This document shows positions 54,500 through 64,000 of a DNA stretch of 64,000 nt, piece after piece. The translations under genes were made by a program, and so were the position numbers. Each line of letters opens with the position of its first letter. The stretch's first letter is position 1. The DNA lies in the NCBI GenBank assembly GCA_963921195.1, contig OY992539.1, forward strand, positions 159,470,622 to 159,534,621, in the 5' to 3' direction. The notes below the pieces were generated by a model, which saw only the letters and a list, made by a program, of their open reading frames with translations, was not told the origin of the DNA and did not search any database. The stretch is from Pegoplata infirma. Taxonomy: Eukaryota > Arthropoda > Insecta > Diptera > Anthomyiidae.

Positions 54500-55419
54500 A
54501 CAATAGTGCCATTTTTGGCACTATTGAATGGTCAGTGGCACAACAAATAACAGTTTTGGCCCTTTTTATTCTCTCCAAATATGGTCAAAATTTATTTAAA
54601 ATAAAAGTATTCGTACTAAAATTTAATTATGTATTACAAACACGAAAAAATTATCATTATATTTATCCTTACAACAATGTAAGTTTCTGTTTCCTTTAAA
54701 TTAATTACAAACACGAAAAAATTATCATTATATTTATCCTTACAACAATGTAAGTTTCTGATTCCTTTAAATTAAGATTTTGAAGTGTTTAATCCCTAAA
54801 GGAAATTGATTGGTCCTACAGGAAAAATTGATCCTAAAAACCTATCCCATGACTTATTCAACGCGAACTGGTCATGGAATACTAGTTCTAAGACCAATAA
54901 AAATGTGTCCGGAGATCTGAAAGATCAGTTCGACACAAGTCCTGGAACATATAACAAGGTGTTAGTTATTAACAGGTCCTTTTTGTACAAAAAAACACTC
55001 TATGCCCGGTACTCGACTGGTCACCTTTCCCGCAGAGATGATTTTACTTTCATAACCGTCATTTATAAAAAAGTTATAAGTTGTGTGTAAAAAATACTAA
55101 AAAATAAAAAATATTTAAATAAAATTTTGTTGGCCCTTTTCAACCTATTTTGGCTCTTTTTAGCCTTCAACTTGGCACTAATTGAAAATTCTCAAATACC
55201 AACACTGAATCAAAGTTTGCCAACAAAAAAGACCTTCTGATTGAATTTGAGAGTGTGTTAGTGGATTCTGACTAGTGTTTGGGAATTTCCGGACTTTTTA
55301 ATTTCCCGGGAAAGGGGAAATAAAAAATTAATTTCCCGCTAATCCCGTAAAATTTTTATTATCCATATGAATCCTTAAAAAATATTAAAATTTCACAAAA
55401 TTGTTGTTTAAAGACTGTT
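54500..55419. other. Non-coding region with a 74-bp tandem duplication
   Basis: ATTACAAACACGAAAAAATT ... TTTCCTTTAAATTA occurs twice in a row (about 54630-54703 and 54704-54777). Open frames of 90-95 codons here resemble no known protein. CCCGGGAAA motifs appear near 55300. Confidence 0.4.
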
Positions 55420-55610
55420 TTATTCAAGGATGGGTACCAATTCGATAAAAGTATTGGTATTGGTTTTTAAAATTATATTAGTATTGGTATAGGTATTGGT
55501 TTTCATTTTTTGTTGAATTGGTATAGGTTTCGGTATTGGTTTTGAATTATTTAGGTATTGGGTATTGGTATTGGTTTTAGCCTCGAATCGGTATAGGTTT
55601 TTAATAAGTA
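55420..55610. repeat. ACCAATACC repeat (locus 3, left part) with target duplication
   Basis: GGTATTGG-type repeats, complement of 38480-38608. The last 15 bp, GGTTTTTAATAAGTA (55596-55610), are duplicated at 60977-60991 around the PLE. Confidence 0.85.
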
Positions 55611-55883
55611 AATTAAGTAAATGATTAGGCTCGAGGTCTGTGTTTTAAAATATTTGATTTAATTTATTTTTATTTTATCTTCAATATTTCGCCTACCGTC
55701 GGTAAGCATCATCAGGAAATCTATACAATAACAAGAATACAAATAAATTTATTTTATCACTGCAACACAATACTAGCAAAAACAAAAACTTACAAAACAA
55801 GGAGTAGCAATAATCAAATAATCACGACTTTACGGCTTAACATTTAATACTGCACTAAATTATCTAATTGGTTTTGTTTATTA
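55611..55883 (-). repeat. PLE-2 terminal repeat (left, downstream of the ORF)
   Basis: Near-perfect inverse of 60666-60938. It overlaps the last ~20 bp of the ORF and carries a hammerhead fold in sense with the ORF. Confidence 0.95.
55677..55721 (-). ncRNA. Hammerhead ribozyme, PLE-2 left terminal repeat
   Basis: Minus-strand reading: stem I UUUC/GAAG, perfect core CUGAUGA, one extra U, stem II GCUUACC/GGUAGGC with loop GAC, GAAA, a 2-bp stem III (AU/AU) and predicted cleavage after AUU (at 55683). All core bases match the hammerhead consensus. Minimal stem III is typical of PLE hammerheads. Confidence 0.8.
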
Positions 55884-58260
55884 TGTAGGAATAACTCTTT
55901 GACAAATTTTCTATATCGGTTCGGTAATTCATTCTCTTTTCTTGTTCGACTTTGTTGATGTGTAACATTTCTAAAGTAAATCTTCGTTTATATATTTCCT
56001 CTCGTTGCAAAATTTCTACGTTGTCAAAATCTGGTGTGTGTCCTCTCATTGCACAATGGGCCGCAAGTGCTGTTTTTTGTGTTGCGGAATTGTCTCTACA
56101 TTTTATATCTGATTTGTGTCCTGCTAATCTAGTTTTAATCTTGTTTTTTGTAGTCCCAACGTATACTTGGTTGCATATGTTCGTGTTGTCCCCCATGCAT
56201 TTTATTTTGTAGATAAGGTTAGATTTATCCATGTTGTCAATCTTACTTTTTGTGTTTGAAAAAAGTTGTCTGAGTGTATTATTTGCTTTTGGAGCTATTT
56301 TATATTTTTCTTTGTTATAAATATCAGAGTTTTGAATACGTTCCGCGATTTTTGGCACATAGATCATTGATTTATATATTCTATTAGAGTCATCTGCTAT
56401 TGGTCGTTGTTTAATGTTCTTATTTTTGTAAATTAGCTTTTTTATAATATGTTTCGGAAAAGAGTTTTTTCTTAAAATATCATTAATTTTACGTAAATTT
56501 TCTTTATGAAATTGTTCGTCGCTGATTGTTAACACTCTTTTAATAAAATTGCTTGCCGTATTCATTATCATACTCTTTGGATGGCACGAAAAGTAATTAA
56601 TAATTCTTCCTGACGATGTTGGTTTTTGATACCAGTCAACATTAATCTGGTTTCCTCTCCTGATAACCATAGTATCCAAATACGGCAGATGCCCGTTCTT
56701 CTCTTCATTGATTGTAAATTTAATTCGGTGGTGAAATTTATTTAATTGATCCAGTGTTTCTAAAATATCACTTTCCCTAACTATCCCAAATAGGTCGTCT
56801 ACGTACTTTGTTAATAATCTCGGTTTTCTGTCCAATTTTTCCATGCTTTTTCTTAACAATTCCTCCATTACGATGTCGGCCACAACTGGAGAGGCTGGTG
56901 ACCCCCATCGGAAGTCCGCTACATTGTGTATAAACCTTGTCCTTATATTTAAAATAACGGTTTTCTTTTATAAAGAATTTTAGTATTTTTATAAATAAAT
57001 CTTTAGGCATGTTTGTGTGTGGTACGATATCATCCCATTTATTATAAATAACCTCTATCGCGTAGTCTACCGGAATACTTGGGAATAAAGACACTACATC
57101 AAAAGATATAAGCTTTTCGTCATCGCATATTGCACTATTGTTAACCTTATCTCTAAATTGCACGGCATCCCTAATATTAAATTCAGAATTCTCTGTAAGC
57201 TTTTTTAAAATATTTGTTAAAAACTTACATAGTTCATTAGCTAGAGAGTTAATTGAAAAACATATCGGTCTGAGTGGAACTCCATCCTTATGTATTTTCG
57301 GGAGTCCATAAATTCTTGGAGCAAAAGCTGCGTCATTCATAAGCCTATTCTTTTCTATCACAGATATACTATTGCACTTTAGGAGTTCATTGACTAAGTC
57401 ATTATTTTTCTTCTGAAGAGATGACGTTGGATCTTTATTCAGTTTTCTGTATGTCATCACATCATTCAGAATAGTATTCATCTTTGACTCATAGTCACTT
57501 TTCTCCATTGCCACTGTGACGTTTCCTTTATCGGCATTGAGTATCAAAATGTTTTTATTTTTCTTCAAAAAACTTTTTGTTTGCTCCACAGTATTCATTA
57601 CCAAACGATCTCTTTCATTTAATCTTTGTTTATTTAAATGATTGTCTAACATTGATGTAAACTTTGAGGGTGCCATCTCTTGTTCATCTCTGTTCTCAAG
57701 AGTTTGTATGCAATCTTCTCCGTCTGCAATATATTTCAACAAGGGGAATTGTTGTTTTGTCGTTGGTATTGCGTATTTGTGACCTAAGGAGAGAAGCCAT
57801 TGAATATCGTTTGGAATGTCAATACTACATTTATTAACGAACCAATTGTCGTTTTTAGTAACTTCCAACTCTTTTCTTTGTTCATCTCTTAATGTGTCAA
57901 ACTTTCTCTTGTGCTGTTTTTTTATTTCAATGTTCTTACGTTTTTCAAGTGTTTGTTCGCTAAACCATAATTTTTGTTGTTCTTCTGTAGTCAAGTGTCT
58001 GTTAATTTTATTTTTTGTTTCTTTTATGTATTCTTCGTTGCATTTTTCTATTTCGTGCTTTTGTCTAATAAGTAAATTTAATATTTTAGCGTTAAAATTA
58101 TGTAGTATATGTTTTAGTAGACAATTAATTTTTGGAGATAAGTTTTCATTAGTTTTAAATATGTTGTGTACGTTTTTCGTTGCATTGTTAATAAAATTAG
58201 ATTTTTTATTATCAAAAAATCGGGAAGCAATAAAGTTTGGTTTGAAGGAGGTGGGGGGGG
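55864..58260 (-). pseudogene. PLE-2 ORF: RT plus GIY-YIG endonuclease, single frameshift
   Basis: A nearly 800-codon minus-strand frame starts after a long C run (minus strand, about 58248-58262). No in-frame ATG precedes the conserved N-terminal region (FIASRFFDNKKS), so the true start is unknown. The order is: N-terminal helical region, APRIYGLPKIHK (about 57290-57330), SFDVVSLFPSIP, GLPMG, YVDD (56794-56805), then GIY-YIG endonuclease (LIYKIKC ... CNQVYVGTTKNKIKTRLAGH, about 56120-56225). One extra base in the run at 56902-56906 shifts the frame inside the RT. The ORF ends inside the terminal repeat at 55864. Otherwise it looks intact. Confidence 0.9.
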
Positions 58261-58450
58261 GGGGGTATTGTGTTAATTTGTTTTAATATTTTTAATATTG
58301 AGTAACAAATTAATAACCAAGAAAAATATTTTTTTTCAAGAATTTGGATTTGGGGGAACTTTTTTACTCAAACAATTTTTTTCACAAGGGGACCATGTCA
58401 GTCGTATTTACTTCCACAATAAGACCATTTTATAGTCTTACAAACGTGCT

Positions 58451-58645
58451 TATTCACAGTTATGAGTGACTATGACTTTCATAAGCCAATGTTTATGATT
58501 GAACAGTCATAACATCAAATATTTTTTTAAACAAAAAAATTAAAAAATTTTAAATTTCATTTGCAAATTTTAAGATTGATATTATGACTTTTTAGTCATA
58601 AAAATTGGCTTATGACAGTCAAAGCTAGTCACAACTGTGAATAGA
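58451..58645. repeat. Hairpin repeat (CTATTCACAGT arms)
   Basis: TTATTCACAGTTATGA ... TCATAAGCCAAT on the left matches ATTGGCTTATGA ... CACAACTGTGAATA on the right in inverse orientation. Small non-coding inverted-repeat element. Confidence 0.65.
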
Positions 58646-59043
58646 CTCGTAAAATTTTATATAAAAATTCTTAATTTTCGAAAACATAATTAACATTAAG
58701 CATTAATATTCCGAAAAAAATTAATAAAGTATTAGATTTTTATGCATGTACCCTTCACAAAATATCTCAGATGTTGAAACAAGTTTACTACAGAAAAACT
58801 CTTAGATTCTTAAATATTTTTCATATAAAAAAATAACCCTTTCAGAATTGTTCAGATTCTGAAACCCTTTCTTATAGATTATGTCTCAGATTTTTAAAAT
58901 TTTCTATAAAAATAATCTGAGATTTTGAGACATTCTTTCTATCAAAAAATCCAAATTCTGATATATTTTTCTTATAAAAAACCTCTGAAATAATTCTCAT
59001 ATTTCAAAGTTATTCTCATATTCTAAGAACTTTTTCGTATACA

Positions 59044-59842
59044 CACTCAAAATAATAACTCTGTAAAATACTCTTTTAAATGACTGTAATCTCAATTCAA
59101 CAGATATTTGACAGAGTTTTCTGTCAAAATACAGATTTAAAGAAAATACTTTGTATTTTGTTGTGACAAAAAACAAAGTTTCCTCTGTTATATTACATTT
59201 TACTTTGTAATCTTAATTTTACAGATAATTAACAGAGTTTTCTGCTAAAATACAGATATAAGCAAATTACTTCGTATTTTTTTATAACCAAAAAAATTTC
59301 TGTTTTAAGTAGTTTATGTTTTTGTTACCAGACATCAAAATTTTATCTGTATATTTTTTTTTTGAGAAAAAGTTGAAAAAGTAGCAAAAAAAGTTATAAA
59401 AAACAAATCTTTTTAGAAATCTTAGAAAAATTTTACAAAATAACATGCATTTAACTAAACTCTGTAAATTTACAGAGTTCTTTCTGTAATTTTTTGCATC
59501 AAATGCATTTTACAAATAAATGTAAATTTACAAAGTTTTCTTTGCTAAATGGTGGTTTATTTAACCAATATTTTACTAGAAACTCTGTAAATTAACAGTT
59601 TTTTTGTCCAAATCATTTTACAGAGTTTAAGGTAAAATTACAGAGTTTTCTCTGTCAAAAAGCTTTTATATTTAACCAATATTTTACTATAAACTCTGTA
59701 AATTAACAGTTTTTTTGTTAAAATCATTTTACAGAGTTTTTTAGTAAAATTCCCAAGAAATGTTGTTAGCTGGAAAAGTATGGTGTACTCTGTTAAATAA
59801 GCAGAGTTTTTCTGTAATTTAACAGAGTCATTATTTTGAGTG
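59044..59842. mobile_element. CACTA-like MITE, 799 bp, CA duplication, ACAGAG-rich
   Basis: Inverted ends CACTCAAAATAATAACTCTG / complement CACTCAAAATAATGACTCTG. CA flanks both ends (59042-59043; 59843-59844). The interior repeats ACTCTGTAAATTTACAGAGT-type inverted boxes many times. Confidence 0.65.
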
Positions 59843-60603
59843 CAAAAATTCTGAGATCCTGAAACATAATTTGTAAAAGAAAATTATCAGATACTAAAAA
59901 TTATCAGTTTTTAAAACATTTTTATGAAGAAATTTTGAATCAATTTTCTAAAATTACAAAAAATGTTACGGTTTTAATGCCATCAAGATTCTGAAACATT
60001 TTCATATAGAAAAAATTTTATTATTAGACACATTTCAAAAGAAAAATTTACATATTCAGACTCTTAGACGTTTTTCCTTTAGAAATGTTATTCGATTCTG
60101 AGAAATTTTTTGCTGAAAAAATCTTGGTATATTCTGAAACATTCTTTCAATGGAAAAATTCTCAGTTTCTGTGGGATTTTTTCTATAGAAAAGTTTTAAG
60201 ACATTTTTTCTAAAATTTAAGATAGTTTTGCAATAAAAAATACTTACATTTAGAGTCATTTAGAGTCAAATAAGTATCAAAACAGTTTCTAAAAATAAAC
60301 TATGAAATTTCGAAACTATAAAAATATTCAAATAATAATTTTTTCTTAGAGAATGATAACTCTAATGCCATTTAACTTTATTGCCATTTAACTCTTTTGT
60401 CATTTAAGTTTTTCAAATTCAATTTATTTCATTCTGAAACATTTTAAGGATTTTAAAAATTTACTTCAGTACAAATAGCCTCTATTTGTTTTACATCCTG
60501 GTCATTTTCCTTCTATCCTTGTTCCTCTCCCTTTTTCCTTTCCTTTGTTTTCTTTTCCTTTTTTTTCTTATTTTCCTTTCTTTTTTCCTTTCCTTTCTTT
60601 TTT

Positions 60604-60665
60604 TTTTGAAATCATTTTGGGGGGGGAGAAATCCCATTCTCCCCCCCCCCCTGGATCCGTGCCTG
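60604..60665. mobile_element. hAT-like terminus (GGATCCGTGCCTG)
   Basis: A C run followed by TGGATCCGTGCCTG is the inverse of a CAGGCACGGATCCA end, a common hAT-type terminus. The other end was not found. Confidence 0.4.
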
Positions 60666-60976
60666 TAATAAACAAAACCAATTAGATAATTTAGTGCAGT
60701 ATTAAATGTTAAGCCGTAAAGTCGTGATTATTTGATTATTGCTACTCTTTGTTTTGTAAGTTTTTGTTTTTGCTAGTATTGTGTTGCAGTGATAAAATAA
60801 ATTTATTTGTATTGTTGTTATTGTATAGATTTCCTGATGATGCTTACCGACGGTAGGCGAAATATTGAAGATAAAATAAAAATAAATTAAATAAAATATT
60901 TTAAAACACAGACCTCGAGCCTAATCATTTACTTAATTTATTTATAAATTAAAAGGTCGAAATAAAAACATATTAA
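60666..60976 (+). repeat. PLE-2 terminal repeat (right) and 38-bp tail
   Basis: 60666-60938 is the inverse of the left repeat; 60939-60976 is an extra tail absent at the left. The hammerhead here is on the plus strand, antisense to the ORF. Confidence 0.95.
60828..60872 (+). ncRNA. Hammerhead ribozyme, PLE-2 right terminal repeat
   Basis: Identical fold to 55677-55721: CUGAUGA at 60834-60840, stem II at 60842-60858, GAAA 60859-60862, predicted cleavage after U60866. Confidence 0.8.
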
Positions 60977-61108
60977 GGTTTTTAATAAGTATTGGTATTT
61001 ATCTTAAGTATATCGGTTTTGGTATTTGTATGCAAAAGGTTTTGTTGTTAATATTAATTAATTTAACGTAAGTCGTCCTTCTGTCCGCCCCACAGTGCAC
61101 ACTGGGCA
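60977..61108. repeat. Right target duplication and ACCAATACC repeat (locus 3, right part)
   Basis: GGTTTTTAATAAGTA (60977-60991) followed by the complement of 38385-38480 up to CGTCCTTCTGTCCGCCCCAC. Confidence 0.85.
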
Positions 61109-62137
61109 CTGTGGTTCCAATTCCAAAACTAGGTGGACAAAAGTATTTAACCATGATATTTTATGTTTTTGGGGTCGCTGATTTCAAAAAAATGCTTTAA
61201 AAAATTGTAGCTTCAATATTTTTGAAAATACAGTGGGTTTCACTAAAATAGCTTCAACTTAATTGGACTTTTCGCTACAACTGGAAAAAGTAAATTACTT
61301 TTTGCTACTTTAGGGCACTAAATTTAAAGGAAGTATTTAAAAATGATATAAAAAGCTTTTCTGAGCATTACAGTAAAGCCCAGCTATGTCGAATTACTTT
61401 TAATGTGTATTTTTTTTTTAGAATGTTCGAATTAAATCCTTTTTGTGCTTCTAGAGTGGCGGGAAAAGAAAAATATGTGATATAACAATTATGGAAAATT
61501 TTGTAGAGGTATTTGTTGCAAAAATATGTGCAGAAGATCCTGAATATTATAAGCATTTTCTTGAGAGTTATAAAAATTGCAGAAAAAATTACTTTTTTAA
61601 AAACGCTATAAAAAATGCAGCTGGACGCCGCTGGATGAGATGAAAGATGAAACATACTCTCTGATAGTTACTTTAAGAGATGTATATAGTGGCTTGCCCG
61701 CAACTTGGAGCGGTTTTTTTTTGGCAAGCTTTGAAATATTGAAAATCTATTTTTTTTTTTAATTATGACCCTAACTTCAAAAACCGATATTAAGAAATCG
61801 CGAAACAATTTCGAACCCATGAAAATTTGTTTGATAAGTATATACCCATGGCTATATAAAAAACAATTCACGCCAATCTCCTGCAAATAATTCACTTGGT
61901 ATAAGATACTTAGTTTTGTATTGATTTGCTTAGTTTTTAATTACAAACATTTTCGTGAACAAACATTGATGTTCTAGTGCTGCGGGGACAAAGTTAAGCC
62001 CCTTATTTAATCAAAATATTTTGCGTCTAGTCTAGGCATGTTGTTAGCTATTTAAAACACCTACCGTTTTTTAATTTAGAGGTTCAAACTTTTTAGACTT
62101 TTGTCCACCTAGATTTGAATTTGGAACCACAGTGCTG
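61109..62137. mobile_element. Inverted-repeat element, ~1.0 kb (CACTGTGGTTCC ends)
   Basis: CACTGTGGTTCCAATTCC ... CTAGGTGGACAAAAGT at the left is inverted as ACTTTTGTCCACCTAG ... GGAACCACAGTG at the right. The target duplication is not resolved. AT-rich interior with no transposase. It splits locus 3 from its continuation. Confidence 0.65.
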
Positions 62138-63060
62138 GGGCGAGATGGTAGGTTTTTTGGCCAAAAGTCTCTACAGGTCGTAAATGTTAACCGATTTTTT
62201 GAAATTCAGAATATAAGCCTATATTAAGGTAATAAATAAGTGCCTTGAAAGTTTTTGAAATCGGACCTACAAGGAAACTATTTCAGGGTGGACACTTCAT
62301 TTTTAATAAAATTTACAGATGTATAGATGAAACAAATGAAGAGAAACTTGTCTTTTATTTATGTATTTGAATTAGAGATGGTCTGTGGTCCCGTAATTTG
62401 CGTGACTCAAAAAACCACGTGATTCAGGCGTGAGCGATTTTTATTTAAATCACGTGATTATAGAGTGATTTTCATTTAAATTAAGTACTATATTAGGGTA
62501 ATAAATAAGTGACTTGAAGCTTTTTGAAATCGGACCTACAAGGAAACTATTTTAGGGTGGACACTTCATTTTTAACAAAATTTACAGATGGTATAGATGA
62601 ATCAAATGAAGAGACACTTGCCTTTTGTTTAAGTATTTGAATTGGAGATGGTCTCTGGTCCCGTGATTCACGCGTGAGCGTGAGTGATTTTTATTTAAAT
62701 CATTTGGTTATAGAGTGATTTTCATTTAAGTCAAGTGACTATATTAAGGTAATAAATAAGTGCCTTGAAACTTTTTGGATTCAGACCTACAAGGAAACTT
62801 TTTCAAGGGTGGGCACTTCATTTTAAATAAAATTTACAGATGTTATAGATTAAACAAATGAAAAGACACTTGACTCTTGTTTATGTATTTGAATTGGAGA
62901 TGGTCGCTGGTCCCGTGATTTGCGTGACTCAAAAATGTGATTTTCATTAAAATTACGTGATTGTGAGTTGAAAAATTCTGAGTGACTGTCTGGAGAGTGA
63001 GTCGAATTTTTGAGTGAGGGATGTTTTTTTTTTTGAAAAACCCCATTTAAAAAAAATATA
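62138..63060. repeat. Three ~260-bp tandem repeats
   Basis: The unit TAAGGTAATAAATAAGTG ... CGGACCTACAAGGAAACT ... GAGATGGTCTCTGGTCCCGTG ... recurs from about 62225, 62495 and 62747. Units end in GTGATTTTCATTTAAAT blocks. No gene seen. Confidence 0.75.
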
Positions 63061-63399
63061 TATTTTTTAGCAGTATTTGCATTCAGAATTAAGTCAAACT
63101 TTAAACTAAATAGTACATGCTTAACCCATTTTGGACAGAGATTATTTTTTTTTTTGGAAAAAGGTACCTATTTAGTAAAATTAGCACCGGCTGATCTCAA
63201 AACTCTTGTAAAAAAAATTTAATGTTCCGTTATTCCAGAAAAGCCTGTATTTCAACTTTTTATGCAATTTTAATATTTGGATTTATTTGCTATTTTATTA
63301 ATTAATTTCGTTATTTTCAAAATAAATAGTTTCAAAATGTTTCAGTTAGTGGAATTTTATAATAAATTAAATCTAAAAAAATTAATATTAATTAATAAA
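63061..63399. other. AT-rich, nothing recognised
   Basis: No coding, RNA or repeat signal I can name. Confidence 0.4.
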
Positions 63400-63550
63400 A
63401 AAATTAAAAGCCTAAACTAAAAAAATTCAAATTTTTCGTTTTTGCTTGAAACAATTTCTGTGCTGCTGCACATTGCATTTAATGCACATGTAAATTCCGG
63501 TGGTCAAGGGGAGATATTTTTTAATTGCAGAAAAATGAGACTTAACACTT
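63400..63550. repeat. Copy of the repeat at 36.49-36.64 kb, inverted
   Basis: Shares, in inverse orientation, AAGCCTAAA, GAAACAATTTCTGTG, CATTGCATTTAATGCAC and CAAGGGGAGATATTTTTTAA. Function unknown. Confidence 0.55.
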
Positions 63551-63554
63551 CCCG

Positions 63555-63720
63555 AGTAAAAAAGCTTTTATATAATTATATATAATTTGATAAAATTATA
63601 TAAATTTAGATCAAATTATATATAATTATATATAAAATTATTTGTATTGAAATATTTTTATATATAATTATATATAATTAGATCTACTTTATAAAATTAT
63701 ATATAATTTTATATACAATC
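63555..63720. repeat. TATATAATTA-type simple repeat
   Basis: Alternating TATATAATTATATATAA and ATAAAATTATATA blocks; low-complexity and largely self-complementary. Confidence 0.8.
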
Positions 63721-63743
63721 TCTGAAGATATCTTGCATCATTT

Positions 63744-64000
63744 TTAAAACCTTCCAATCATAGAATTGGGGTATACTCACTTCTGTGTATGACGTGTCGA
63801 ATCATAAGTCTAGGACCCCATAAAGTATATACACTATTATTGATCCATCATCGATTTTAAGAAATTCTATGAAAGTCCGTCCGTCTTTATAAGACACGAT
63901 GCAGTCCAAAATAAAAAAAATAAGACTCCTGACATTATACGAATACGTCTTATGGTCAAATGCTGATTAAGTTTGTAAATGGGAAAAATCGGACCAAAGG
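63744..64000 (+). mobile_element. Helentron/DINE-1-like element, cut by the window end
   Basis: GGGGTATACTCACTT, CTAGGACCCCATAAAGTATA and a GTCCGTCCGTC tract match the copies at 39691 and 49251. The copy runs off the window. Confidence 0.65.

Larger units (their letters stand above)
58263..60603. other. PLE-2 upstream region with nested repeats
   Basis: No coding sequence. It contains a hairpin element (58451-58645), diverged satellite-like TCAGATTCTGA motifs (58780-59030, 59860-60230), an inserted CACTA-like element (59044-59842) and a CT-rich tract (60500-60606). Confidence 0.55.
55611..60976 (-). mobile_element. Penelope-like element 2, almost complete, with inverted terminal repeats
   Basis: A 5366-bp insertion with a perfect 15-bp target duplication and an intact empty site at 38.48 kb. 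It is bordered by 273-bp inverted terminal repeats (55611-55883 and 60666-60938) and has a 38-bp extra tail at the right (60939-60976), as PLEs often show. One long ORF lies on the minus strand. A ~2.4-kb non-coding stretch with further inserted repeats lies between the ORF start and the right repeat. Confidence 0.95.

Noticed and set aside
54806..55090. 94-codon open frame of mixed composition
   Set aside because: No similarity I recognise and no neighbouring gene signals. Possible chance frame.
58241..58262. Left end of the hAT-like element that ends at 60665
   Set aside because: The G run is present but no CAGGCACGGATCC terminus or 8-bp duplication could be matched.

Overview
This window is a dense, nested graveyard of transposable elements in an AT-rich animal genome. 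Everything recognisable points to an insect, most likely a calyptrate fly: a BEL/Pao element, a 412/mdg1-like Ty3 (gypsy) element, Penelope-like elements (PLEs), DINE-1-like Helentrons, a piggyBac relative and many small hAT, Harbinger and TA- or CA-flanked inverted-repeat elements. I found no host gene and no convincing functional RNA gene other than ribozyme motifs carried by the PLEs. The species guess is inference.

Layout. 1-898: 3' end of a LINE. 899-2228: an inverted-repeat element, a hAT-like end and a PLE scrap. 2229 to about 23150: one BEL/Pao retrotransposon. It is broken by a foldback element (4970-6059), a head-to-tail array of four Helitron copies (6655-12669), a 4.3 kb inverted-repeat element with a satellite core (15204-19503) and a second satellite-bearing inverted-repeat element (19685-22922). 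23416-31295: a complete, young 412/mdg1-like element with two LTRs and a 4-bp target duplication; its coding frame is broken and its integrase has lost the segment with the first catalytic Asp. A Helentron sits in its leader. 31296-38608: a piggyBac remnant and several small DNA elements with clear target duplications. 38609-45900: a PLE tail split by at least four insertions, one of which (38866-43481) itself carries a larger PLE copy.

43968-52888 is a giant inverted duplication with a 22-bp spacer. Its left arm carries three extra transposons whose empty sites are preserved in the right arm. Its two breakpoints look like template switches inside a Helentron. 55611-60976 is a nearly intact PLE in the minus orientation, flanked by inverted terminal repeats and a perfect 15-bp target duplication. 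Its uninterrupted target is preserved at 38.4-38.6 kb. 61-64 kb holds more inverted and tandem repeats.

The most interesting signals are: hammerhead ribozyme folds in both terminal repeats of the intact PLE, and variant ones in the second PLE family; the tandem Helitron array with exact end-to-end junctions at an A|T target; the palindrome with its two template-switch-like joints; two copies of a small element that both made 7-bp target duplications; a satellite built of two alternating palindromic boxes that switches orientation; a small myristoylation-plus-membrane-helix ORF ahead of gag in the Ty3 element; and a second protease-like ORF downstream of pol in the BEL/Pao element.

The genes do not form a host pathway. 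They are the separate replication modules (Gag, protease, reverse transcriptase, RNase H, integrase or endonuclease) of several selfish elements, mostly disabled.
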